The translations under genes and the position numbers were made by a program. From NCBI GenBank assembly GCA_030150135.1, contig JASLGO010000106.1, positions 1 through 52,902 on the forward strand: a stretch of DNA of 52,902 bases, read 5' to 3'. Of the stretch, positions 1-7,216 are shown piece by piece. Source of the stretch: Aquirhabdus sp. (lineage in GTDB: Bacteria; Pseudomonadota; Gammaproteobacteria; Pseudomonadales; Moraxellaceae). The stretch's first letter is position 1, and each line of letters begins with the position of its first letter. The notes beneath the pieces were generated by a model. It made no database searches and had not been told where the DNA came from. It worked only from the letters and a program-made list of their open reading frames with translations.

Positions 1-1
1 T

Positions 2-610
2 GAAAAAGAACTCACACCAGCCGATGTCATTTGGCGTTATAGCGGCGTGCGTCCGCTGATGGATGATGGTGATGTTGAAAATGCTTCGGCAGTTTCGCGT
101 GATTACGAGCTAAAGATTGATGCGGTAGATGGTAAAGCACCCTTATTAACCGTGATGGGCGGCAAGCTAACGACATATCGTAAGCTGGCTGAACATGCGC
201 TGGATGATTTGGCAAAATTCTGTACCAATCTTCCTGTAGGCTGGACGGATAAAGAACCTTTGGATGGCGGTGATATTCCTCAAGGTTGGAATGGTTTCGC
301 TGCATGGCAAGCGGAGTTTATTCAACAGTATCCTCAGTTGGATCCAGTGTTCTTGGCAGCGATTACGCGTCGATATGGAACGGTCACACCTGCAGTTTTA
401 GGTTCTGCGAAAACCATGGCTGATTTAGGTCAGTATTTTGGTGGCGGATTGTATGAGGTAGAAGTGCATTATCTGCGTCGTCATGAATGGGCATGGCAAG
501 CAGAAGATGTGATGTGGCGTCGTACGAAGTGTGGTTTGCACATGAGCGAAGCTGAACGCACACACTTTGTAGAATGGTTTGCATCATTGCCTAAGCCAGA
601 GGCTGCATGA
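2..610 (+). CDS. glpD: Aerobic glycerol-3-phosphate dehydrogenase, C-terminal part
   Basis: This is the C-terminal ~202 residues of GlpD, the FAD-dependent inner-membrane enzyme that oxidises sn-glycerol 3-phosphate to dihydroxyacetone phosphate and passes electrons to quinone. The gene runs in from the left edge and the reading frame is open from base 2. The stretch WRYSGVRPL followed by a DYEL segment and GGKLTTYRKLAEHALDDL is characteristic of the end of the FAD domain. The remainder is the helical C-terminal cap domain of the family (RRYGTVTPAVL, then TKCGLHMSEAER near the end). The stop is TGA at 608-610. The product identity is clear from these motifs; the N-terminal FAD-binding region lies outside the window. 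Confidence 0.93.
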   Translation, partial: EKELTPADVIWRYSGVRPLMDDGDVENASAVSRDYELKIDAVDGKAPLLTVMGGKLTTYRKLAEHALDDLAKFCTNLPVGWTDKEPLDGGDIPQGWNGFAAWQAEFIQQYPQLDPVFLAAITRRYGTVTPAVLGSAKTMADLGQYFGGGLYEVEVHYLRRHEWAWQAEDVMWRRTKCGLHMSEAERTHFVEWFASLPKPEAA

Positions 611-624
611 GTAAGTAAGTACAT

Positions 625-666
625 GGGTTTTAAATATAGAAATGTTTAAAACCCAGCCAATTTTTT
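625..666 (+). terminator. Probable terminator of glpD
   Basis: A perfect 10-bp stem, GGGTTTTAAA at 625-634 and TTTAAAACCC at 645-654, closes a 10-nt loop. Six T residues (661-666) follow after a 6-nt gap. It begins 15 bp past the glpD stop. The gap before the T-tract makes it less than ideal. The rest of the 611-868 interval holds a second weak GGG/CCC hairpin with a T-run near 739-760 and no gene that can be supported. Confidence 0.5.
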
Positions 667-868
667 GAAAGTATTGTTGATGTTTTTGTGTGTAAATACA
701 CTTGATGAATGCCTGATCAAACCCCATAGATGTTACCATAGGGACTCCTAGCCCTTTTTTGTTCAGCGATAGATGCTGGACACTACCGCGTATTCATCAG
801 CAGCGTCATTTGCGAGGTGCTCTACGCGGTGGTTCATTTATTGTAAGGCTGTAACTGAGGAAGAAACA

Positions 869-1525
869 ATGTCAGATGTAGCAAGTGAAGCGGTTGTTCT
901 AGAGGCGCCTGAAACGACTAACGATCAGCCGAATATGCAGATCACTCCTTCAGCGCAGGAATACCTCAAAGAATTGCTCGCTAAACAAAATACTCCCGGC
1001 ATTGGTGTACGTATATTCGTTGAAAACGCTGGTACGCCGCGTGCAGAATGCTGTATGGCATATAGTACACCGGGTGAAGAAATTACAACGGATGAAAAGA
1101 TTGTTTATCCAGATTTTGCGGCGTATATTGATCAACCAAGCATCCCTTACTTAAAAGATGCGGTGATTGATTACAACAAAGATCGCTTCGGTGGTCAGTT
1201 AACTTTTAAAGCACCTAATTCAAAAGTACCAAGAATTGGTGCAAACGCTTCCATCGAGGAGCGTATCGGCTATGTGTTACAAGCTGAGATTAATCCTGGC
1301 TTGGCAGCGCATGGTGGCAATGTATCGTTAGTTGAGTTGTTCGATGATCCAGCGGACGGTTTGACGGCAGTATTGCAATTTGGGGGTGGCTGTCAGGGCT
1401 GTTCGGCGGTAGATATGACATTGAAGCAAGGCGTAGAAACCTCGCTTAAACAACATATTCCAGAGCTTGGACGTGTGATTGATAAGACAGACCATACCAA
1501 GCGGGAAGGCGCTTACTTTAAATAA
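869..1525 (+). CDS. nfuA: Fe-S biogenesis protein NfuA
   Basis: NfuA is a carrier that binds a [4Fe-4S] cluster and delivers it to apo-proteins. The 218-residue product has the expected two parts: an N-terminal degenerate A-type (IscA-like) domain (about residues 25-125, with ITPSAQEYLKELL and VRIFVENAGTPRAE) and a C-terminal Nfu domain (about 130-218). The CxxC motif that binds the cluster is C175 and C178 within GGGCQGCSAVD. The frame is open upstream to an ATG at 773, but the start at 869 is preferred because GAGGAAG sits 5 nt in front of it and the family begins with a short acidic leader like MSDVASEA. A strong terminator follows, so the gene is probably monocistronic. Confidence 0.95.
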   Translation: MSDVASEAVVLEAPETTNDQPNMQITPSAQEYLKELLAKQNTPGIGVRIFVENAGTPRAECCMAYSTPGEEITTDEKIVYPDFAAYIDQPSIPYLKDAVIDYNKDRFGGQLTFKAPNSKVPRIGANASIEERIGYVLQAEINPGLAAHGGNVSLVELFDDPADGLTAVLQFGGGCQGCSAVDMTLKQGVETSLKQHIPELGRVIDKTDHTKREGAYFK

Positions 1526-1547
1526 AGCCAAATTGCTTTAGAACAGG

Positions 1548-1582
1548 GCCAATTGATCTCCTTTAACAATTGGCTTTTTTTT
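1548..1582 (+). terminator. Rho-independent terminator of nfuA
   Basis: A perfect 8-bp stem (GCCAATTG at 1548-1555, CAATTGGC at 1567-1574) is followed directly by eight T residues (1575-1582). It starts 23 bp after the nfuA stop. Confidence 0.9.
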
Positions 1583-1617
1583 GTCTTTAAATTCTGTTTT
1601 TTATTACAATAATTTAA

Positions 1618-1693
1618 AGTTCACTGAGCCTGTCGAAGTGGACATCTCGACAGTATTTGCATGCCTCGCGCATTTCGACAAGCTCAATGAGCT
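1618..1693. repeat. REP-like imperfect inverted repeat
   Basis: The left arm at 1618-1640 (core GAGCCTGTCGAAGTG) and the reverse complement of the right arm at 1671-1693 (core GAGCTTGTCGAAATG) match at 19 of 23 positions, separated by 30 bp. This TGTCGAA-containing palindrome type is widespread between genes of proteobacteria (REP-like elements). A related arm occurs at 52531-52553. It lies between the nfuA terminator and yaeQ. The rest of the interval up to 1795 shows no gene. Confidence 0.7.
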
Positions 1694-1795
1694 ATACCAT
1701 TTAGAAAACAAAAATTATAAAAACTCATGCTTTAACTCCGTTAATCCTCTATGCTTACGCATCTTTTTCCCTCATCCAGATAAGGCGGATTCATT

Positions 1796-2338
1796 GTGGC
1801 ACTGAAAGCAACCATTTATAAAGCCGATCTGCAAATTGCTGATATGAATCGTCATTATTATGAAACGCATTCGCTGACGATTGCGCGTCATCCTTCGGAA
1901 ACTGAAGAGCGTGTGATGGCGCGCGTGCTGATGTTTGGCTTGTATGCCACTGAGTCATTGACCTTTACTAAAGGTTTGTTTGAGGTAGACGAGCCTGATC
2001 TTTGGGATAAGGATTTGACTGATGCAATTCAGTTATGGGTAGATGTCGGTCAGCCAGATGAAACACGCATTAAGAAGGCTTCGAATCGTTCGCAAAAAGT
2101 CGTGGTTCTCAGCTATAACTCCAGCACGGATGTGTGGTTTAAAGGCATTGAAAATAAAATTGCGCGTTTAGATAACGTGACAGTGTTACAGCTTTTACCT
2201 GAGCAAAGTGAAGCGCTGACGGCATTGGTTGATCGTTCAATGCGATTGAGTTTTACGATTCAGGATGATGAGATTTTGGTGTCGTCGGATGATGGTTCTG
2301 TGGATGTGAAATTGGTGGTGCTGAAGGCGGGGAGTTGA
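1796..2338 (+). CDS. yaeQ: YaeQ family protein
   Basis: The 180-residue product matches the YaeQ family in length and along its whole sequence: start MALKATIYKADLQIADMNRH, a HPSETEERVMARVL segment, and DLWDKDL around residues 67-73. YaeQ proteins have a compact PD-(D/E)XK-nuclease-like fold; their cellular role is not firmly established. The start is GTG at 1796, with TAAGGCGG about 8 nt upstream; no ATG in frame would preserve the conserved N-terminus. It stands alone between the nfuA terminator and a convergent restriction gene. Confidence 0.9.
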   Translation: MALKATIYKADLQIADMNRHYYETHSLTIARHPSETEERVMARVLMFGLYATESLTFTKGLFEVDEPDLWDKDLTDAIQLWVDVGQPDETRIKKASNRSQKVVVLSYNSSTDVWFKGIENKIARLDNVTVLQLLPEQSEALTALVDRSMRLSFTIQDDEILVSSDDGSVDVKLVVLKAGS

Positions 2339-2367
2339 GCTTCAAGACTTTCGCGCATTGTGCGTTC

Positions 2368-3201
2368 TTACGAAAATTCTTTGAAGAACTCATTATCTAC
2401 TTCATAGATCGTGCGCGGTTTCACACCTAGTTCAAGTTTTTCAAACATTTCGACTAATTTTTCACCATCCACAAGTTCAATGGGTGGTGCACCATCTCGA
2501 ATTGCCTCTTTCTTGGCATCCATCGTGAAATTGCCAGTTGTAATAAGAATACCTTTGTCTGCACGACCTTGCATTGCACCACGAAGATCACGGACAATAG
2601 GCGAACCGACAGAACCTTGATAACGTTTGCATTGAAATAGCACCTTAAAACTTACGAAAGGATTAATTTCGAGTAAGCCCTCACCATCAATTCCACCGTC
2701 ATTAGTTTTACCAAGAACGTTTACTTGCTTGAAACCAGATTCCCTTAAAAGACGCTGACATAGCCGCTCAAAACCTAATGGTGAAATTGTGCGAAGTTTA
2801 GATAATAGACTCGATTCTTGTGCTTCTAGCTCTAGTTCATCAATCTGTATTTCTTTGTTTGAAATCGATTTATTTTTAGTCTTACCAACAGCTTCATTGT
2901 AAATTGTTTGTGGTTTTAGTATTTCAAGATTCGCATTTTGTCCTTGTTCTGTCAGACTCCATACACCTCTTTGCGATGATTCCATATAACCAGCTTTGAC
3001 TAAATATAATCTAGCCCAAGCTATTTGATTCCTTATGCGTGAATTACCGCTTTTTAATGGGATTGCCAGTTCTTCTTCTGAAATTTTTTCTTTAGTGATA
3101 ACCTTATCTTTAGCTTCTGATGCTGATGCTGAACCATCTAAATCTCTAAGTGATTCAATTAACGGTATCATGAATCGAAAGAATTGAGATCCGCCAGCCA
3201 T
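2368..3201 (-). CDS. mrr: Mrr-type restriction endonuclease
   Basis: This 277-residue protein has the two-domain layout of Mrr-like type IV restriction enzymes, which cut modified or foreign DNA. Residues ~1-95 resemble the Mrr N-terminal winged-helix domain (WSLTEQGQN near the end). Residues ~140-265 are a PD-(D/E)XK nuclease domain: SPLGFERLCQRLL, then D172 in GGIDGEG, then Q190-x-K192 in FQCKRYQG. These are the expected catalytic residues and appear intact. The start at 3201 is backed by AAGGA 8 nt upstream. No methyltransferase or specificity gene is adjacent, consistent with a solitary modification-dependent enzyme. It converges with yaeQ (29-bp gap) and reads toward it, 34 bp downstream of thiG, so it could be transcribed by read-through. 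Confidence 0.88.
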   Translation of the reverse strand: MAGGSQFFRFMIPLIESLRDLDGSASASEAKDKVITKEKISEEELAIPLKSGNSRIRNQIAWARLYLVKAGYMESSQRGVWSLTEQGQNANLEILKPQTIYNEAVGKTKNKSISNKEIQIDELELEAQESSLLSKLRTISPLGFERLCQRLLRESGFKQVNVLGKTNDGGIDGEGLLEINPFVSFKVLFQCKRYQGSVGSPIVRDLRGAMQGRADKGILITTGNFTMDAKKEAIRDGAPPIELVDGEKLVEMFEKLELGVKPRTIYEVDNEFFKEFS

Positions 3202-3235
3202 ATACCATTCCTTGTATTTTAAGATTTATAGTCAA

Positions 3236-4048
3236 CTACTTAAAAAAATACCCAGTCTCAGGCGAACTTGCATTCGCATACGCTTTCTTCGGCATACGAC
3301 CCGCCAAAAACGCTTCACGTCCAGCTTCAACCGCTTTCTTCATTGCTGAAGCCATCAATACAGGATTCTGAGCCGCAGCAATCGCGGTATTCATGAGCAC
3401 ACCAGCACAACCCAATTCCATCGCAATCGCTGCATCAGATGCAGTACCCACACCAGCATCGACAATGATTGGCACATTGGCATTTTCAAGAATCAGGCGA
3501 ATGTTATGCGGATTAGTCAGACCTAAACCAGAGCCAATCAAACTGCCGAGTGGCATAACGGCAACACAGCCCATGTTTTCCAATTCTTTCGCAATGATCG
3601 GATCATCGGATGTGTAAACCATCACTTCAAACCCATCATCAATCAATGTACGCGCAGCTTTGAGCGTATCGACGACATTCGGATACAGTGTCTTGGTATC
3701 GCCTAACACTTCGAGCTTCACGAGGTTGTGACCATCGAGTAATTCACGCGCGAGCATACAAGTACGCACCGCGCTGTCTGCATCAAAGCAACCTGCGGTA
3801 TTCGGCAAAATCGTATAACGATCAGGTGGAATCACATCAAGCAGGTTCGGCTCGTCAGGATTCTGACCAATGTTGCTACGACGAATCGCAACAGTGACGA
3901 TTTCAGCGCCACTCGTGCTAATCGCTGCACCAGTTTCAGCAAGGTCTTTGTATTTACCAGTACCAACTAAAAGGCGAGAGGAGAAGGTTCGTGAGCCAAC
4001 GATGAGCGGCTGATCTTGGAATGGAGTATTAGTCATGGCGTTCATCAT
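3236..4048 (-). CDS. thiG: Thiazole synthase ThiG
   Basis: ThiG builds the thiazole ring of thiamin from 1-deoxy-D-xylulose 5-phosphate, dehydroglycine and ThiS-thiocarboxylate. The product is 270 residues, the normal size. Family motifs are visible: SRLLVGTGKYKD near the N-terminus, TILPNTAGCFDADSAV, the VKLEVLGD segment carrying the Schiff-base lysine, and PIIVDAGVGTASDAAIAMELG (a phosphate-binding loop region) toward the end. ATG codons at 4048, 4045 and 4036 are all possible starts; 4048 gives an ATGA overlap with the stop of the upstream gene, indicating translational coupling. It is the last gene of the rpoH-DUF423-thiS-unknown-thiG run. Confidence 0.96.
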   Translation of the reverse strand: MMNAMTNTPFQDQPLIVGSRTFSSRLLVGTGKYKDLAETGAAISTSGAEIVTVAIRRSNIGQNPDEPNLLDVIPPDRYTILPNTAGCFDADSAVRTCMLARELLDGHNLVKLEVLGDTKTLYPNVVDTLKAARTLIDDGFEVMVYTSDDPIIAKELENMGCVAVMPLGSLIGSGLGLTNPHNIRLILENANVPIIVDAGVGTASDAAIAMELGCAGVLMNTAIAAAQNPVLMASAMKKAVEAGREAFLAGRMPKKAYANASSPETGYFFK

Positions 4049-4485
4049 TCAACATCTTCTTGGTAAATAACAATTTGTAAGTCATCCAGAGGATCTTCGT
4101 CCTGCGCATCGAATGCAACGATGACATTTAGATTTGGAAAGTCTTTGGCAAGTTTGGCTTGCCACATGGCTTGCAAACGCTGACCAAAGGTAATGAGTTG
4201 CTCACGTGTTGGTGTGTTTTTAGAATCAACTGTTAAGCAGTATTCCAGCAAGTGTCGATGGTTGCAGAGTGCTTGCACGGTGGTCTTGTCGTATTCACAA
4301 GCGAGCAGAAGCTCGAGATAATCATCGCTATCAGGTGCAGCGTCTAAATAAATGCGCTCATCGTGATAGACAAACTCTGGCCAAAACACTTCACTTAGCG
4401 TGATCGCATGAGAAACATTATTTTCAACGTGGTTTTCATGATCGTGTGATGTTTCGTGATGATGGATGTCACAACATGTAGCCAT
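4045..4485 (-). CDS. Uncharacterised protein encoded between thiS and thiG
   Basis: I do not recognise a characterised family for this 146-residue soluble protein. Its first ~25 residues are rich in Cys and His (MATCCDIHHHETSHDHENH), a pattern that could bind metal. The rest is acidic, with a conserved-looking FVYHDERIYLDAAPDSDDY core and no membrane segment or signal peptide. It is tightly embedded: thiS ends in TAATG, with its stop overlapping this start by one base, and its own stop overlaps the thiG start (ATGA). That coupling suggests a role alongside thiazole synthesis or ThiS handling, but this is inferred from position only. Confidence 0.75.
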   Translation of the reverse strand: MATCCDIHHHETSHDHENHVENNVSHAITLSEVFWPEFVYHDERIYLDAAPDSDDYLELLLACEYDKTTVQALCNHRHLLEYCLTVDSKNTPTREQLITFGQRLQAMWQAKLAKDFPNLNVIVAFDAQDEDPLDDLQIVIYQEDVE

Positions 4486-4688
4486 TAGCCGCCTCCAACT
4501 GCATGAACAATTTCAATTTTTTGCATTGCATGTAATGTGTATTCAGGATGACGGCTTTTGGAAATCAACATGCCATCCACTTCAATTGCGTAGCGTTTGC
4601 CATTTAAACCTAATTCGATTGCCAGTTCGGCTAAGGTCTTGGCAGGAGTTTCAAGTTGTTGTCCATTGACGAGTAAAGTCATACTCAT
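4485..4688 (-). CDS. thiS: Sulfur carrier protein ThiS
   Basis: ThiS is the ubiquitin-fold carrier whose C-terminal glycine is thiocarboxylated and gives sulfur to ThiG. The product is 67 residues, normal for the family, and begins MSMTLLVNGQQLE. It ends HAVGGG, so the essential C-terminal Gly-Gly is present. The start overlaps the DUF423 stop (ATGA) and the stop overlaps the next start by one base. No ThiF, ThiH or ThiO gene lies beside it, so the rest of the pathway must be elsewhere. Confidence 0.94.
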   Translation of the reverse strand: MSMTLLVNGQQLETPAKTLAELAIELGLNGKRYAIEVDGMLISKSRHPEYTLHAMQKIEIVHAVGGG

Positions 4689-5056
4689 GTTGCCGACACC
4701 TTAAATGCTGACCATGCCAAAAGCAGCCAGCCGACAATAAATGCGGTTCCGCCAATTGGTGTAATCGCGCCAAACCAACGCGGTGCGCCGAGTGCCATCG
4801 CATAGAGTGAGCCACAAAAAATGATAATGCCGATTTGTAGCAAGCCAGCAGGCAAGCGCAATTCGAGAGTAGGGGTGGTACGAATCAATGCGCCGATGAC
4901 CAGCAGGCCGAGCGCATGATAGAAGAAATATTCTGTTGACGTGTGCCACCAGCCAAGCTGTTCGCTATTTAAACGTGCTTTTAGCGCATGCGCACCAAAA
5001 GCACCGAATATGACCGCAGCAGCGAGATTTATTGCGGCGATTGCCAACCAATTCAT
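4685..5056 (-). CDS. DUF423 family inner-membrane protein
   Basis: A 123-residue protein with about four hydrophobic segments. The N-terminal motif AAVIFGAFGAHALK followed by W..(T)..YFFYHALGLL is the signature of the DUF423 (YgdD/YwdK-like) family, small integral membrane proteins of unknown function. The start lies 11 bp after the rpoH stop and its own stop overlaps thiS by 4 bp, placing it in the same transcription unit. Confidence 0.88.
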   Translation of the reverse strand: MNWLAIAAINLAAAVIFGAFGAHALKARLNSEQLGWWHTSTEYFFYHALGLLVIGALIRTTPTLELRLPAGLLQIGIIIFCGSLYAMALGAPRWFGAITPIGGTAFIVGWLLLAWSAFKVSAT

Positions 5057-5067
5057 TGCTTAGCCTA

Positions 5068-5976
5068 TTAACCTACTGACATTGCGGTACGGATTTTATC
5101 CATCGCATTTTTTTCTAACTGGCGAATACGTTCGGCTGAAACTTTGTATTCCGCGGCGAGTTCATGCAGCGTCGCTTTTTCATCATCGAGCCAGCGGCGT
5201 TTCAAGATCGTGCGTGAGCGATCATCGAGTTTGCCCATCGCATTGGCAAGCGCGTTATTGCTATGTTCTTCCCAGTCCGCTTCTTCGATTTCACGGGCAG
5301 GGTCGAAGCGGGTATCTTCGAGATACATGACAGGCGCAACGCGACCTTCTTCGTCATCTTCAGCTTGCGCCTCAAATGATGCGTCATACGCGGTTAAACG
5401 TCCTTCCATCTCAAGCACTTGAGCTGCGGTGACATTCAAATCGCGTGCAATATCTTCAGCTTCTTGCAGCGTTAATTTACGGCTAGATTTTTTCAAAGAA
5501 CGTAAATTAAAGAATAATTTACGTTGTGCTTTGGTCGTAGCGACTTTGACAATTCGCCAATTACGAATCACAAATTCATGAATTTCGGCTTTGATCCAAT
5601 GTACTGCGAATGACACTAAGCGAACGCCCATCGTTGGGTCAAAACGCTTCACGGCTTTCATTAAACCGACGTTGCCTTCCTGAATCAAGTCACCTTGAGG
5701 TAAGCCATATCCTGCATAGCTACGCGCAATATGTACTACGAAACGTAAGTGAGAAAGCACCAGTTCACGCGCGGCTTCCACATCGCCATCATAAAAATAA
5801 CGTTCTGCGAGTTCTTTTTCTTGTTCTGGCGTGAGAATCGGAATTTGACTAATCGTGTTGATATATGCGCCGAGGTTGACACCTGGTGCAGTGAGAGATA
5901 CCGAATTAAGCGGCATGAGTGTTGATGCACTTGGCGTTGCAGCTTGTGCTTGATCACTCAGTGTATTTGCGCTCAT
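5068..5976 (-). CDS. rpoH: RNA polymerase sigma-32 (heat-shock sigma factor)
   Basis: RpoH directs RNA polymerase to heat-shock promoters. The 302-residue protein shows region 1.2/2 (ILTPEQEKELAERYF; LVLSHLRFVVHIARSY; LPQGDLIQEGNVGLMKAVKRFDP), the RpoH box QRKLFFNLR that sets this group apart from other sigma factors, and region 4 with the helix-turn-helix YKVSAERIRQLEKNAM near the C-terminus. It has a somewhat longer N-terminal leader (~20 residues) than the E. coli protein. It starts the leftward run with DUF423 and the thi genes. About 200 bp of AT-rich DNA upstream (5977-6175) must hold its promoter; it also borders the end of the T6SS left arm. Confidence 0.96.
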   Translation of the reverse strand: MSANTLSDQAQAATPSASTLMPLNSVSLTAPGVNLGAYINTISQIPILTPEQEKELAERYFYDGDVEAARELVLSHLRFVVHIARSYAGYGLPQGDLIQEGNVGLMKAVKRFDPTMGVRLVSFAVHWIKAEIHEFVIRNWRIVKVATTKAQRKLFFNLRSLKKSSRKLTLQEAEDIARDLNVTAAQVLEMEGRLTAYDASFEAQAEDDEEGRVAPVMYLEDTRFDPAREIEEADWEEHSNNALANAMGKLDDRSRTILKRRWLDDEKATLHELAAEYKVSAERIRQLEKNAMDKIRTAMSVG

Positions 5977-6175
5977 GAAAGTTCCTAATCATTTATAAAA
6001 GTTGCAGCGTTTTAAGAAGTGCAACGTATGACACAAAATCTGAGTTCTTTATTTTGCCACAATTAATGCGCTTAAATTGTAATGGAGCTGTGATTATTTA
6101 TGATTTTTTAACTGTAGCAAGTTGTGACGAAACAGGGTTCTTTCTTTTCTATAAAATGTTTCATGTAACAAGTGT

Positions 6176-7216
6176 TTAATTCAGCAAATATCGCGTTTGT
6201 GATTGATGTTGCTCGACAGGTTTTGATAGTAAAAATAATCCTCGACCTAAACCTCGATGAGATAGATCTCCAAGTTGCGCAGGTTGAATCGCATTTTTAT
6301 CTAACACTAAAATCACTTCGATTGTGGTAGTCGGGCTACACCAACGTGTGATTAATTGTTTTATGGCAATATATGACTTTCCAGTTGGGAGGAGAGCATC
6401 ATAAGCTTCTTGTGATAATGGCCCGATATGTAACCGAATCCGACTATCAATCTGTTGTACGCGTGCGCCGCAAAAAGTCGTTTGTCCCAGTTGTGCAAAA
6501 TTTCCGCCTAAGCATGTACGCTGATTTTCAGGGATTTCAAACCATTCTGGGATAAATTGATCAACGCTGACAGTTTCATTTAAATATGAACTCAAGACTT
6601 GCCGCAAACTTTCACCTGATACCTTCTGACCTTGGATGAGTCCTCCAAACTGAGCGAAGGCTTCATCGATGGTTGGTTCCGATGAGCGAGTGGGTGTGTA
6701 GCCCGCTAGAGCATGAAGGTGGTCAAGATAAGCATGGCGACCTTGAATTTCATATTGTAACGGCAAGCTGTATCGTGTTGCAGCCTTAAAAAATAATCCA
6801 ATCAAGCGATTATTAAATAAATCTAAAAAAGCCGCTGCTGCGCTGTCTTGTTTTAATGTGATTTGGGCACTTAATCCTTGTGTGTAAACCACAGGCAATG
6901 CGCCAAGTGGACCAGTGAGCCCAATCATCGTTGGACATAGTCGATAATGTTTGCTTGATTGACGTTTTTTCGGTTCTAGCACGTCAATACTGGCTTGTTT
7001 GACCCTAATCGATTCTATTTCACTTGTTGGAAATGCCAGTGATAACGATGAACTAAAACGAATTTCAGCACCGATCGCTGATTCAGGATCAATATGATTG
7101 GATTGACGCAGCGACAATTGTAATAAGCGAATCGCTTGGAAAAAATCAAACTGTTCAGGATGACTTTCAAGCGCTTCAATTACACTAGCGCGCGTAGACC
7201 ATTGCGTGGTGGACAT
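6176..7216 (-). CDS. tssG: T6SS baseplate protein TssG
   Basis: TssG (VasB/ImpH family) forms the T6SS baseplate wedge with TssF, TssE and TssK. The product is 346 residues. The N-terminal pattern HPEQFDFFQAIRLLQL and the later GLTGPLGALPVVYTQ are typical of the family. The ATG at 7216 has GGGAA about 8 nt upstream. The tssF frame ends inside this gene (37-bp overlap), consistent with coupled translation. It is the last gene of the leftward T6SS arm; about 200 bp separate it from rpoH, which reads in the same direction. Confidence 0.93.
   Translation of the reverse strand: MSTTQWSTRASVIEALESHPEQFDFFQAIRLLQLSLRQSNHIDPESAIGAEIRFSSSLSLAFPTSEIESIRVKQASIDVLEPKKRQSSKHYRLCPTMIGLTGPLGALPVVYTQGLSAQITLKQDSAAAAFLDLFNNRLIGLFFKAATRYSLPLQYEIQGRHAYLDHLHALAGYTPTRSSEPTIDEAFAQFGGLIQGQKVSGESLRQVLSSYLNETVSVDQFIPEWFEIPENQRTCLGGNFAQLGQTTFCGARVQQIDSRIRLHIGPLSQEAYDALLPTGKSYIAIKQLITRWCSPTTTIEVILVLDKNAIQPAQLGDLSHRGLGRGLFLLSKPVEQHQSQTRYLLN

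Noticed and set aside
773..868. Upstream extension of nfuA to an ATG at 773
   Set aside because: The extra 32 residues do not look like the family, and GAGGAAG sits correctly before the ATG at 869.
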